Shown here piece by piece: positions 26,626 to 33,842 of a stretch of 64,000 nucleotides of DNA (positions are counted from its first letter, which is position 1; the number at the start of each line of letters is the position of its first letter). The DNA is taken from positions 1,240,001 to 1,304,000 of the forward strand of contig NZ_OY781099.1 of assembly GCF_963676325.1 (NCBI RefSeq), in the 5' to 3' direction. The stretch is from an uncultured Bacteroides sp. Its GTDB lineage: Bacteria > Bacteroidota > Bacteroidia > Bacteroidales > Bacteroidaceae. Below the pieces are notes generated by a model. That model was not told the origin of the DNA and did no database searches. It worked only from the letters and a program-made list of their open reading frames with translations. Position numbers and translations under genes: made by a program.

Positions 26626-26782
26626 CTTTGTCACTTTTGGTGGAATAAAACTGTCCCCAATGCTTATCCAATCAAGGTCCTGCATGCTTTTTGATATACC
26701 ATTTATTGAATCTGATATAAAGTCGGTAAAAGCACTATAAATAAAAGGCTCAATGCAATATCTTCCACCAAAAGTGACGAAG
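26626..26782. mobile_element. Possible MITE-like element: 20-bp imperfect terminal inverted repeats
   Basis: GTCACTTTTGGTGGAA (26630-26645) is repeated perfectly inverted at 26763-26778. With one mismatch the repeats extend to 20 bp (26626-26645 / 26763-26782). They enclose about 117 bp with no credible gene. No target-site duplication is evident, so mobility is only a suggestion; a cruciform or binding site is the alternative. Confidence 0.45.
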
Positions 26783-26830
26783 AACCGTCATCTTTTTATT
26801 TCTTTTACGTATATTACTCCTCTTCTTTTG

Positions 26831-26855
26831 TAACAATCAGAATAATAGATTGTTA
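26831..26855. repeat. Short inverted repeat upstream of the Fpg-like gene
   Basis: TAACAATC (26831-26838) and GATTGTTA (26848-26855) form an 8-bp dyad 24 bp upstream of the -33 box. It could be an operator. Confidence 0.4.
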
Positions 26856-26878
26856 AGATAATAATAAGAGCTTTTTTG

Positions 26879-26909
26879 TTTGTCATTTATCAATAAAGAG
26901 ATAACTTTG
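26879..26909 (+). promoter_or_regulatory. Promoter of the Fpg-like gene
   Basis: TTTG (26879-26882), 19 bp, then TAACTTTG (26902-26909). This is a full match to the Bacteroides consensus, 23 bp before the start codon. Confidence 0.75.
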
Positions 26910-26932
26910 TTCACATCTAAATACCTACTGCC

Positions 26933-27760
26933 ATGATTGAAATACCTGAAGCTATTGTATTGTCTGATCAATTGAATGGAGCAATAAAAGGGAAAGTTAT
27001 TACAGATGTTGTTGCAGCATATTCCCCTCATAAATTTGCTTTCTTCTATGGTGACCCTCAGAATTATGTATCATTATTGATGGGTGAAAGAATTTGTGAA
27101 TCCTCTCCCCGGGGAGGCTTGGTAGAAATCCGTACTGAAAAAGCACGTATTGTTTTCGGTGATGGAGCTAATCTCAATTATTATTCTCCGGATAGCAAGT
27201 TACCGCAGAAACATCAGCTCCTGATAGGTTTTGATGATAATTCATTTCTTACTGTATCTGTACAAATGTATGCTGGTATATGGGCTTTTCCTGAAAATAC
27301 CATGGATCATCCTTATTATCTGGTGGCGGGAGAAAAACCTTTTGTGTTGTCGGATATGTTTAGCAAGGATTATTTTCTGAGTATGATCTCTGAAGAAGCC
27401 TTAAAGAATAAGTCGGTTAAAGCACTTTTAGCTACAGAGCAACGTATTCCTGGACTTGGGAATGGTACATTGCAGGATATTCTTTTTAATGCCGGAATAC
27501 ATCCAAAGAAAAAAACTCAGGATCTGAGCGAACAACAGAAAGAACAATTGTTTTTCTCCATTAAGAGCACTATATCTGAAATGTGTGAACTGGGTGGACG
27601 TGATACTGAAAAAGATTTGTTTGGAGCTTCTGGCAGATATAAAACAAGACTTTCCAAAAATACAGTGGGAAAGCCTTGCGATAAATGTGGTAGTATAATA
27701 ATGAAAGAGAGTTATATGGGTGGAAGTATCTACTATTGTAAAGAATGCCAGCCCTTATAA
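26933..27760 (+). CDS. Fpg/Nei family DNA glycosylase homologue lacking the catalytic proline
   Basis: 275 aa with the Fpg/Nei layout: N-terminal beta-sandwich, helix-two-turn-helix containing RIPGLGNGTLQDILFNAGIHPKKK, and a C-terminal zinc finger (CDKC...CKEC, CX2C-X16-CX2C). The N-terminus reads MIEIPE, while active Fpg and Nei proteins read MPELPE or MPEGPE. Glu3 and Pro5-Glu6 are kept, but the Pro2 whose amine forms the Schiff base is Ile. The start is supported by a well-placed promoter. It may act by another nucleophile, be binding-only, or have shifted function. The stop is 9 bp from the convergent S4 gene. Confidence 0.85.
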   Translation: MIEIPEAIVLSDQLNGAIKGKVITDVVAAYSPHKFAFFYGDPQNYVSLLMGERICESSPRGGLVEIRTEKARIVFGDGANLNYYSPDSKLPQKHQLLIGFDDNSFLTVSVQMYAGIWAFPENTMDHPYYLVAGEKPFVLSDMFSKDYFLSMISEEALKNKSVKALLATEQRIPGLGNGTLQDILFNAGIHPKKKTQDLSEQQKEQLFFSIKSTISEMCELGGRDTEKDLFGASGRYKTRLSKNTVGKPCDKCGSIIMKESYMGGSIYYCKECQPL

Positions 27761-27769
27761 ATTACTTTC

Positions 27770-28192
27770 TTAGTCTTCTGAATTAAAATCAAATTCGAAA
27801 TCAAAACCATCCATAAACTCTGGATCAGTGAAACCTTCTATTTCCCGGCGATCTTTTTTAGTTGGCCGTCCGGTACCTCGTGCCCTATCCACGAAACCAC
27901 TGATTTTACTCATTTCAAGAAGTTCGTATTGGTCAGGAGTCGTAACATTCTGCATGTATTCAGGAACGAGTTTTGCTCCAACTCGCTTCTCTATTGTTTG
28001 CAGCACTTTAAAAGAATAGGTGATAGGTGGCTTCTTTACCTGGATAATATCACCTGGTTTAATGGAACGTGCGGCTTTTACAAATGAACCGTTAATAGTA
28101 ACACGACCTTTTTTACATGCTTCGGCGGCAATAGTGCGCGTTTTGAATATACGCGTAGCCCACATCCATTTGTCAATTCTCGCTTCGGCCAT
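27770..28192 (-). CDS. S4-domain RNA-binding protein (Hsp15-like)
   Basis: 140 aa. An S4 domain occupies the N-terminal half (RIDKWMWATRIFKTRTIAAEACKKGRVTINGSFVKAA). The C-terminus is basic and then acidic. The family includes Hsp15, which recycles stalled 50S subunits carrying nascent chains. It is last in the rplY-pth-S4 run, with a 5-bp gap to pth, so its products fit a ribosome-rescue theme. Confidence 0.88.
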   Translation of the reverse strand: MAEARIDKWMWATRIFKTRTIAAEACKKGRVTINGSFVKAARSIKPGDIIQVKKPPITYSFKVLQTIEKRVGAKLVPEYMQNVTTPDQYELLEMSKISGFVDRARGTGRPTKKDRREIEGFTDPEFMDGFDFEFDFNSED

Positions 28193-28197
28193 ATCGT

Positions 28198-28761
28198 TTA
28201 CTTTTTATTATATTGATTCATGGCGAGAGAAATTCCTGCAAGGCAGAAAGTCTTTACAATTTCGCCAGCCATTTCCAGTCTTTCGTCCATGGTTTTCATA
28301 TCCTCTTCGGTAAAATTCCCAAGTACAAAGTCTATTTGTCCGCCGCGTGGAAAATCGTTTCCAATACCAAAACGCAGGCGTGCATAGTTTTCTGTGCCAA
28401 GCGTGGCAGCAATGTGTTTTAATCCATTATGTCCGGCATCGCTTCCTTTACCTTTTAATCTGAGAGTACCGAAAGGCAATGCAAGATCATCAACCACAAC
28501 AAGTACATTCTCCAGAGCAATCTTTTCTTTTTGCATATAATATCGCACAGCATTACCACTCAAATTCATGTAAGTAGATGGCTTGAGCAAAATTAGCGTA
28601 CGACCTTTTATCGATAGGGTAGTGGTAGCACCGTAACGTCCATCGGTAAAAACAATATTGGACGCCTTTGCAAGGGCGTCCAATACATTAAATCCTATGT
28701 TGTGACGAGTATCCCGGTATTCTTCACCGATATTACCCAATCCTACAATCAAGTATTTCAT
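28198..28761 (-). CDS. pth: Peptidyl-tRNA hydrolase
   Basis: 187 aa. Frees tRNA from peptidyl-tRNA that has dropped off the ribosome. GLGNIGEEYRDTRHNIGF carries the catalytic His20. The region VVDDLALPFGTLRLKGKGSDAGHNGLK holds the catalytic Asp and substrate-binding residues. Full length. It is 18 bp downstream of rplY and in the same direction. Confidence 0.96.
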   Translation of the reverse strand: MKYLIVGLGNIGEEYRDTRHNIGFNVLDALAKASNIVFTDGRYGATTTLSIKGRTLILLKPSTYMNLSGNAVRYYMQKEKIALENVLVVVDDLALPFGTLRLKGKGSDAGHNGLKHIAATLGTENYARLRFGIGNDFPRGGQIDFVLGNFTEEDMKTMDERLEMAGEIVKTFCLAGISLAMNQYNKK

Positions 28762-28779
28762 TTAATATTCAGAAAATAA

Positions 28780-29355
28780 TTATTTTCCGGCTGCAGCAGC
28801 AAGACCTCTTGCTACACGAGTCAACTTAACAGCACAAACAACAGCTTCCTTAGCAGTTAATAATTCAAGACCTTCGAATGAAAGATCTCCAACCTGAGTT
28901 GTTTTACCTAATCCTAATGTAGAAACGTTGACAACCAACTTTTCAGGAATAGTGTTGAATAAAGCTTTAACTTTAAGTTTACGTAATTGAAGTGTTAACT
29001 TACCACCGGCTTTAACACCTTCTGCCAAACCTTCAAGAGCTACTGGAACTTCCATTACGATTGGTTTTGCTTCGTCGATCTGGTAAAAGTCAACGTGAAG
29101 AATATTATCTTTTACTGGGTGAAATTGAATGTCTTTCAAGATAGCTTTAACCTCTTTACCTTCAATGTCTAAGTTTACTAAATAGATATCTGGTGAATAT
29201 ACCAAGTTACGAAGAGAGTCATTTGTAACTGTAAAGTGAATGCTTTCACCTTGTCCGTAAAGAACACATGGTACACTGTCAGTTTTACGAATTGCACGAG
29301 AACCTTTCTTTCCGAACTCGTTTCTCAAAGTTCCTTTGATTTCAATTGATTTCAT
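28780..29355 (-). CDS. rplY: 50S ribosomal protein L25/general stress protein Ctc
   Basis: 191 aa, the long (CTC) form of L25: an N-terminal 5S rRNA-binding domain (KGTLRNEFGKKGSRAIRKTDSVPCVLYG) plus a C-terminal beta domain. It ends in a low-complexity Ala-Gly tail. It leads the rplY-pth-S4 operon from a good promoter. Confidence 0.95.
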   Translation of the reverse strand: MKSIEIKGTLRNEFGKKGSRAIRKTDSVPCVLYGQGESIHFTVTNDSLRNLVYSPDIYLVNLDIEGKEVKAILKDIQFHPVKDNILHVDFYQIDEAKPIVMEVPVALEGLAEGVKAGGKLTLQLRKLKVKALFNTIPEKLVVNVSTLGLGKTTQVGDLSFEGLELLTAKEAVVCAVKLTRVARGLAAAAGK

Positions 29356-29452
29356 TTTTTTAATTTTTTGTGTTACTCTAAATTAAGTTTTTTGTTGCTT
29401 AATTCACCATCACACGATGTGACATAATCACACGATGCAGTAAAAAGCGTCG

Positions 29453-29483
29453 CAAAAGTACACTTTCTTTTTTATATAACAAA
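29453..29483 (-). promoter_or_regulatory. Promoter and leader of rplY
   Basis: On the minus strand, TTTG (29480-29483), 19 bp, TACTTTTG (29453-29460). The leader of about 90 nt contains a direct repeat ATCACACGATG (29409-29419 and 29427-29437) and a small hairpin TCACA-CGA-TGTGA (29410-29422). Confidence 0.75.
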
Positions 29484-29521
29484 GAAATAAGCCGGATAAA
29501 TAGACTATAAATTAGTGTTTC

Positions 29522-29905
29522 CTATTCAAAATCAATATCGATCTTAATTTCTTCAGAAATTATTTCGTTTGTACTGATGATTTCTTCCGATTTTATTAAT
29601 CCTTCTTTAGAGGCTTCATCTCCTTGTTCTTCATTTATAAAAGAAATAGCCTGTGTTAATCCTGTCATAAACTTTTCGAAATCCTCTTTGTATAGGAAGA
29701 TTTTATGCTTTTCAAAAGAAACCTGAGAATCATCTCCCTCGCCTGAAATAACTTTTTTGCTTTCTGTGATAGCAATGAACATTTCGTCTTTGCGGTTCTT
29801 CTTTACATCTAAGTAATAAATACGTTTGCCTGCTTTGATAGATTTAGAGAAAACGATTTCCTTCTCGTTCATTTCCACTCCACTCTTCTTTTTGAATTCT
29901 TCCAT
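29522..29905 (-). CDS. PUR-family nucleic-acid-binding protein (DUF3276)
   Basis: 127 aa, small, cytoplasmic, acidic at the C-terminus. The stretch IVFSKSIKAGKRIYYLDVKK, followed by DEMFIAITESKK and HKIFLYKEDFEKF, matches the Bacteroidetes/Spirochaete PUR domain (DUF3276). This domain binds DNA and RNA in a Whirly-like fold. Its cellular role is not established. It is divergent from nusB, and no confident promoter was seen for it. Confidence 0.85.
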   Translation of the reverse strand: MEEFKKKSGVEMNEKEIVFSKSIKAGKRIYYLDVKKNRKDEMFIAITESKKVISGEGDDSQVSFEKHKIFLYKEDFEKFMTGLTQAISFINEEQGDEASKEGLIKSEEIISTNEIISEEIKIDIDFE

Positions 29906-30047
29906 ATCAACTAAATTATCTCTGTTTTAAATCGGCCTCAAAATTGATTATTTTTTTTTAATAGTCAAAAGAATCAGGCAGAAACTTCTTATTAAGATTC
30001 AATTTTAGTATTTAAAGGATGTTTTATACATTAAAAAATGTAATTTG

Positions 30048-30080
30048 TTTGTGCTAAGTCGGCAAAAATACCTATTTTTG
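30048..30080 (+). promoter_or_regulatory. Promoter of the nusB operon
   Basis: TTTG (30048-30051), 21 bp, TATTTTTG (30073-30080), about 30 bp before the nusB start. Confidence 0.75.
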
Positions 30081-30109
30081 CACGTTGAATAAATGTATTG
30101 ATAAAAGTT

Positions 30110-31036
30110 ATGATTAACAGAGTTCTTATTCGTCTTAAGATTGTACAAATTGTGTACGCTTACTATCAAAATGGTAACAAAAACTTGGACACAGCTGAGA
30201 AAGAGTTGTTTTTTAGCCTCTCGAAAGCCTATGATCTCTACAACTATTTATTGTTGTTGATGATAGAATTGACGAATTTTGCCGAAAAGCGTATTGATGT
30301 GGCAAAAAATAAATTAGTCCCTTCTCAGGAGGATTTAGCTCCTTGTATGAAGTTTGTAGAAAACAAGTTTATAGCACAGTTGGAAGTAAATAAACAGCTT
30401 GCTGAATTCGTTACTAATCAAAAGAAAACGTGGACTAATGACCCTGAGTTTATCAAAGAATTGTTTGATAAGATCGTTGATTCTGATATATACAAGGAAT
30501 ATATGGAATCGTCAGAATCTTCTTATACAGAAGATCGTGAGTTGTGGCGTAAGATTTACAAGAATTTCATTATGAACAATGAATCTTTAGATCAGGTACT
30601 GGAAGATCAGAGCTTGTACTGGAATGATGATAAAGAAATTGTTGATACCTTTGTTATTAAAACAATTAAGAAATTCGAAGAAAAACAAGGTGCTAATCAA
30701 AAACTCTTGCCTGAGTTTAAAGATGATGAAGATCAGGAGTTTGCTCGCAGACTGTTCCGTCGTTCAATTTTGAATGAAGACTATTATCGTCATTTGATTA
30801 GTGAGAATACTAAAAACTGGGATTTAGACCGCGTGGCTTTCATGGATGTTATTGTTATGCAGATTGCTTTGGCCGAAATTCTTAGTTTCCCTAATATTCC
30901 TGTTAGCGTATCTTTAAATGAATATGTGGAAATAGCTAAACTATATAGCACTGCAAAAAGTGGTGGTTTTATTAATGGAACATTAGATGGAATAGTTAAT
31001 CAATTAAAAAAAGATGGTAAGTTAACGAAAAACTAA
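30110..31036 (+). CDS. nusB: Transcription antitermination factor NusB (long Bacteroidetes form)
   Basis: 308 aa. The C-terminal 130 residues (RRLFRRSILNEDYYRHLI, DRVAFMDVIVMQIALAEIL, SLNEYVEIAKLYSTAKSGGFINGTLDGIV) form the NusB fold that binds boxA RNA in rRNA antitermination. The N-terminal half is the helical extension usual in Bacteroidetes. The ATG at 30110 gives MINRVLIRLK; an in-frame TTG at 30098 is less likely. It heads nusB-yajC-ybbR-coaE. Confidence 0.93.
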   Translation: MINRVLIRLKIVQIVYAYYQNGNKNLDTAEKELFFSLSKAYDLYNYLLLLMIELTNFAEKRIDVAKNKLVPSQEDLAPCMKFVENKFIAQLEVNKQLAEFVTNQKKTWTNDPEFIKELFDKIVDSDIYKEYMESSESSYTEDRELWRKIYKNFIMNNESLDQVLEDQSLYWNDDKEIVDTFVIKTIKKFEEKQGANQKLLPEFKDDEDQEFARRLFRRSILNEDYYRHLISENTKNWDLDRVAFMDVIVMQIALAEILSFPNIPVSVSLNEYVEIAKLYSTAKSGGFINGTLDGIVNQLKKDGKLTKN

Positions 31037-31080
31037 TATATTTGCTTTTTATCGATTATAAAAACTATAAAAAATATTTT

Positions 31081-31413
31081 ATGAATCTATTTGTATTATT
31101 ACAAGCACCTAGTGCTGGAGGTGATTTCTTAAGTGGCGGTGGTGGAACCATTCTTATGATGGTAGCTATGTTTGCTATAATCTATTTCTTTATGATTCGT
31201 CCACAGAACAAGAAGCAAAAAGAAATTCAGAATTTCCGTAAGGGATTAGAAGTTGGTCAGAAAGTGATTACCGCTGGTGGAATACATGGTAAAATTAAGG
31301 AAGTAAAGGACGATTCTATTATTCTTGAAATAGCAGATAATGTTCGTATTGTGATTGATAAGAATTCTGTTTTTGCGGCTGCATCAGATGCTACTCAAGC
31401 AAATGCAAAATAA
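31081..31413 (+). CDS. yajC: Sec translocon accessory subunit YajC
   Basis: 110 aa. One transmembrane helix (TILMMVAMFAIIYFFMI) is followed by the hallmark RPQNKKQKE and a cytoplasmic small beta domain (VGQKVITAGGIHGKIKEV). It is part of the SecDF-YajC complex in the inner membrane. The chosen start (31081) removes an unlikely basic leader read from 31042. It lies 44 bp after nusB. Confidence 0.95.
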   Translation: MNLFVLLQAPSAGGDFLSGGGGTILMMVAMFAIIYFFMIRPQNKKQKEIQNFRKGLEVGQKVITAGGIHGKIKEVKDDSIILEIADNVRIVIDKNSVFAAASDATQANAK

Positions 31414-31422
31414 TTAAACAGA

Positions 31423-32433
31423 ATGTTCAGTGACAGGAGCATAAAGTTTATTTGTTTAAAGACATATAGGAAGATCAGAGACTTTCTGCTTAGCGAAAAT
31501 AGCAGGAAGGTTCTGATCTTTTTGTTTTTTTTCCTTGTTTCTTCGGGCTTCTGGCTATTACAGACTCTGAAAAATAACTTTGAAGTAGAACTTGTTATTC
31601 CTGTTAAGCTAAGGAACATTCCCAATGATGTAATACTTACAGCCGAACCGGCTTCTGAATTGCACATTGTTGTAAAAGACAAAGGAACTACTTTATTGAA
31701 CTATTTTTGGGGACAAAATTTTCATCCTATTAGTCTGAATTTTGTGGATTACCAAAACCGCGGAAGTCATGTTATTATAAAATCTGCGGAATTGGAAAGC
31801 AGAATTTTGTCTCAGCTAAGTACTTCGACCAGGTTGATAAGTATTAAGCCAGATATTGATTATATTTATTCTGAAGGATTCTCAAAAATGGTTCCGGTGA
31901 GGTTCAGGGGCAGAATTAATACTAGCCGTCAGTATTATCTTACGGATACTATTATTTCACCTGATTCGGTTCTGGTTTATGCTCCTCCTTCAATAATTGA
32001 ATCAATAAAGTGTGTTTATACAAAGACAACATTGCTGGATGGAGTTTCAGATACAGTTCGCCAAGGAGTGCAATTAGTCGCAATTAAAGGTGCGAAATTA
32101 GTTCCAAGTTCAGTGAATCTGACTTTTCCGGTTGATGTTCTAACAGAAAAGACTCTTGATGTTCCGTTGCGAGGTATTAACTTTCCTCCCAATAAATCAT
32201 TGCGGACTTTTCCATCAAAGGTCAAAGTAACTTTTCAGGTTGGACTAAGTCGCTTTAAATCTGTTCGTCCTGATGCTTTTATTTTTGATATCTCGTATGA
32301 GGATCTTATGAAAAATGGCTCAGAGAAATATAAATTAAAATTAAAATCAATTCCTGCAGGTGTGAATTATGTGCGCATTGTGCCTGATCAGGTTGATTTC
32401 TTAATAGAATCGATTCCAGCTTATGGCTATTAA
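31423..32433 (+). CDS. YbbR-like domain protein (CdaR-like)
   Basis: 336 aa. An N-terminal membrane anchor (KVLIFLFFFLVSSGFWLLQTL) is followed by periplasmic YbbR-type beta repeats. In Firmicutes, YbbR proteins regulate the diadenylate cyclase CdaA; whether that holds here is not shown by context. The 3' end overlaps coaE by 11 bp, so the two are translationally linked. Confidence 0.85.
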   Translation: MFSDRSIKFICLKTYRKIRDFLLSENSRKVLIFLFFFLVSSGFWLLQTLKNNFEVELVIPVKLRNIPNDVILTAEPASELHIVVKDKGTTLLNYFWGQNFHPISLNFVDYQNRGSHVIIKSAELESRILSQLSTSTRLISIKPDIDYIYSEGFSKMVPVRFRGRINTSRQYYLTDTIISPDSVLVYAPPSIIESIKCVYTKTTLLDGVSDTVRQGVQLVAIKGAKLVPSSVNLTFPVDVLTEKTLDVPLRGINFPPNKSLRTFPSKVKVTFQVGLSRFKSVRPDAFIFDISYEDLMKNGSEKYKLKLKSIPAGVNYVRIVPDQVDFLIESIPAYGY

Positions 32434-33010
32434 GATAGGTTTAACTGGTGGTATCGGCTGTGGAAAATCTGTAGTCTCCCGTTTGTTCGGAATAATGGGT
32501 GTTCCCGTTTATAATGCAGATAATGAAGCTAAGAGAATTACCTCCGGTAATAATGAAATCAGACAGCAACTTATCCATTTACTTGGAGAAGATGTTTTTG
32601 TAAATGGTGAGTTAAATAAAGCGTTGCTTGCTACTTATCTTTTTTCCGATCCTGAGCATGCTGAGATTGTGAACGGTATTATTCATCCTAAAGTGAAGGA
32701 TGACTTTATTAGCTGGGCATCAAAACATAATGATTGTCCAGTTATTGCAATTGAATCGGCAATACTTATTGAGGCGGGTTTTTCAGACGCCGTTGATAAG
32801 ATTGTAATGGTATATGCTCCGCTAGAATTACGCCTGGAGCGTTTGATTTTGCGTGATTCTACTTCTTCAAAGGAACAAATATTAAAACGTATTCAGAGTC
32901 AGATGGACGATGAAGAAAAGAAATCATTAGCCCACTTTGTTGTAGTTAATGATGAAGAAATGCCTGTTATTCCTCAGATAATTGAGTTAATGAAATTTGA
33001 AACGCTATAA
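32423..33010 (+). CDS. coaE: Dephospho-CoA kinase
   Basis: 195 aa. Final step of CoA synthesis. The P-loop GGIGCGKS is at residues 9-16, then VYNADNEAKRI, IIHPKVKDDF and the lid region LEAGFSDAVDKIVMVYA-like text (IEAGFSDAVDKIVMV). The gene overlaps ybbR. Full length. Confidence 0.95.
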   Translation: MAIKIGLTGGIGCGKSVVSRLFGIMGVPVYNADNEAKRITSGNNEIRQQLIHLLGEDVFVNGELNKALLATYLFSDPEHAEIVNGIIHPKVKDDFISWASKHNDCPVIAIESAILIEAGFSDAVDKIVMVYAPLELRLERLILRDSTSSKEQILKRIQSQMDDEEKKSLAHFVVVNDEEMPVIPQIIELMKFETL

Positions 33011-33057
33011 CCGTTTCCTAATATTTGTTTAAAGAATAGCTTTTTATTAGCTTTACG

Positions 33058-33088
33058 TTGTTTGTTTCATTGTTGAATGTTATTTTTG
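33058..33088 (+). promoter_or_regulatory. Promoter of the DUF5606 gene
   Basis: TTG (33058-33060), 20 bp, TATTTTTG (33081-33088), 34 bp before the start codon. Confidence 0.65.
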
Positions 33089-33122
33089 TTGCCACAAATA
33101 TTAAAAATAAAATTAGAGTTCT

Positions 33123-33545
33123 ATGTTGAAGACTATTCTGTCTATCTCGGGTAAGCCGGGCTTGTATAAGTTAATTTCTCAGGGAAAAAATATGTTGATT
33201 GTTGAATCAATTTCAGAAGATAAAAAACGTTTCCCTGCTTATGGTAATGAAAAAGTGATTTCTTTGGCTGATATAGCAATGTATACAGATGATGCAGAGG
33301 TACCTTTGAGAGAAGTTCTTTCTGCTGTGCTAAAGAAAGAAAATGGTGAAGTTGCATCTATTGATGTTAAGAAGTCTACTTCCGATCAGTTGCGTGCTTA
33401 TTTCGCTGAGATCCTTCCGGATTTTGATCGTGACCGTGTATATGTTACTGATATTAAGAAACTTGTTTGTTGGTATAACATTTTAGTTACTAATGGCATT
33501 ACTGATTTTGCTGCTGAAGAGGTAGCTGAACCAGAAGCAGAATAA
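33123..33545 (+). CDS. DUF5606 family protein
   Basis: 140 aa, cytoplasmic. The N-terminus (LKTILSISGKPGLYKLISQGKNMLIVESI) has an SH3-like feel; the middle carries DVKKSTSDQLRAYFAEILPDFDRDRVYVTDIKKLVCWYNIL. The C-terminus is acidic. It matches a conserved Bacteroidetes family of unknown function that often follows coaE. It has its own promoter and terminator. Confidence 0.85.
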   Translation: MLKTILSISGKPGLYKLISQGKNMLIVESISEDKKRFPAYGNEKVISLADIAMYTDDAEVPLREVLSAVLKKENGEVASIDVKKSTSDQLRAYFAEILPDFDRDRVYVTDIKKLVCWYNILVTNGITDFAAEEVAEPEAE

Positions 33546-33565
33546 GTTTAGAAAAACAATGTTCT

Positions 33566-33603
33566 GGAAAGGGGGTATCTAAAGCAGATATTCCCTTTTC
33601 TGC
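33566..33603 (+). terminator. Terminator of the DUF5606 gene
   Basis: AAAGGGGGTATCT (33568-33580) pairs with AGATATTCCCTTT with a small internal mismatch, followed by T residues. Confidence 0.8.
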
Positions 33604-33688
33604 TTTTTAAGACCTTTTTTACTCTTAAGATTAGTCTATTCTCCTCCTTTTTCGTTTATTAATCGCCATTTATTTCTATATAAAGCTT

Positions 33689-33696
33689 TATATTTG
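33689..33696 (+). promoter_or_regulatory. Possible -7 element upstream of GH97
   Basis: TATATTTG about 147 bp upstream of the GH97 start, giving a leader of about 140 nt. No -33 box was seen, so support is limited. Confidence 0.4.
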
Positions 33697-33842
33697 AATG
33701 CTCAAATCTGATTGTGGATAGACTTCGTTCATAATGAATAATAACTATTCCGGCCAAATTATGAATTGTGCGGAAGTGGTATGCAGCATATGAGATTGTA
33801 TACCGATAACAGATTCTATTATTAACCATAAAAAATACTTTA

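Noticed and set aside
26552..26740. 62-aa open frame inside the inverted-repeat unit
   Set aside because: Begins in the HIT terminator and crosses one terminal repeat; not protein-like.
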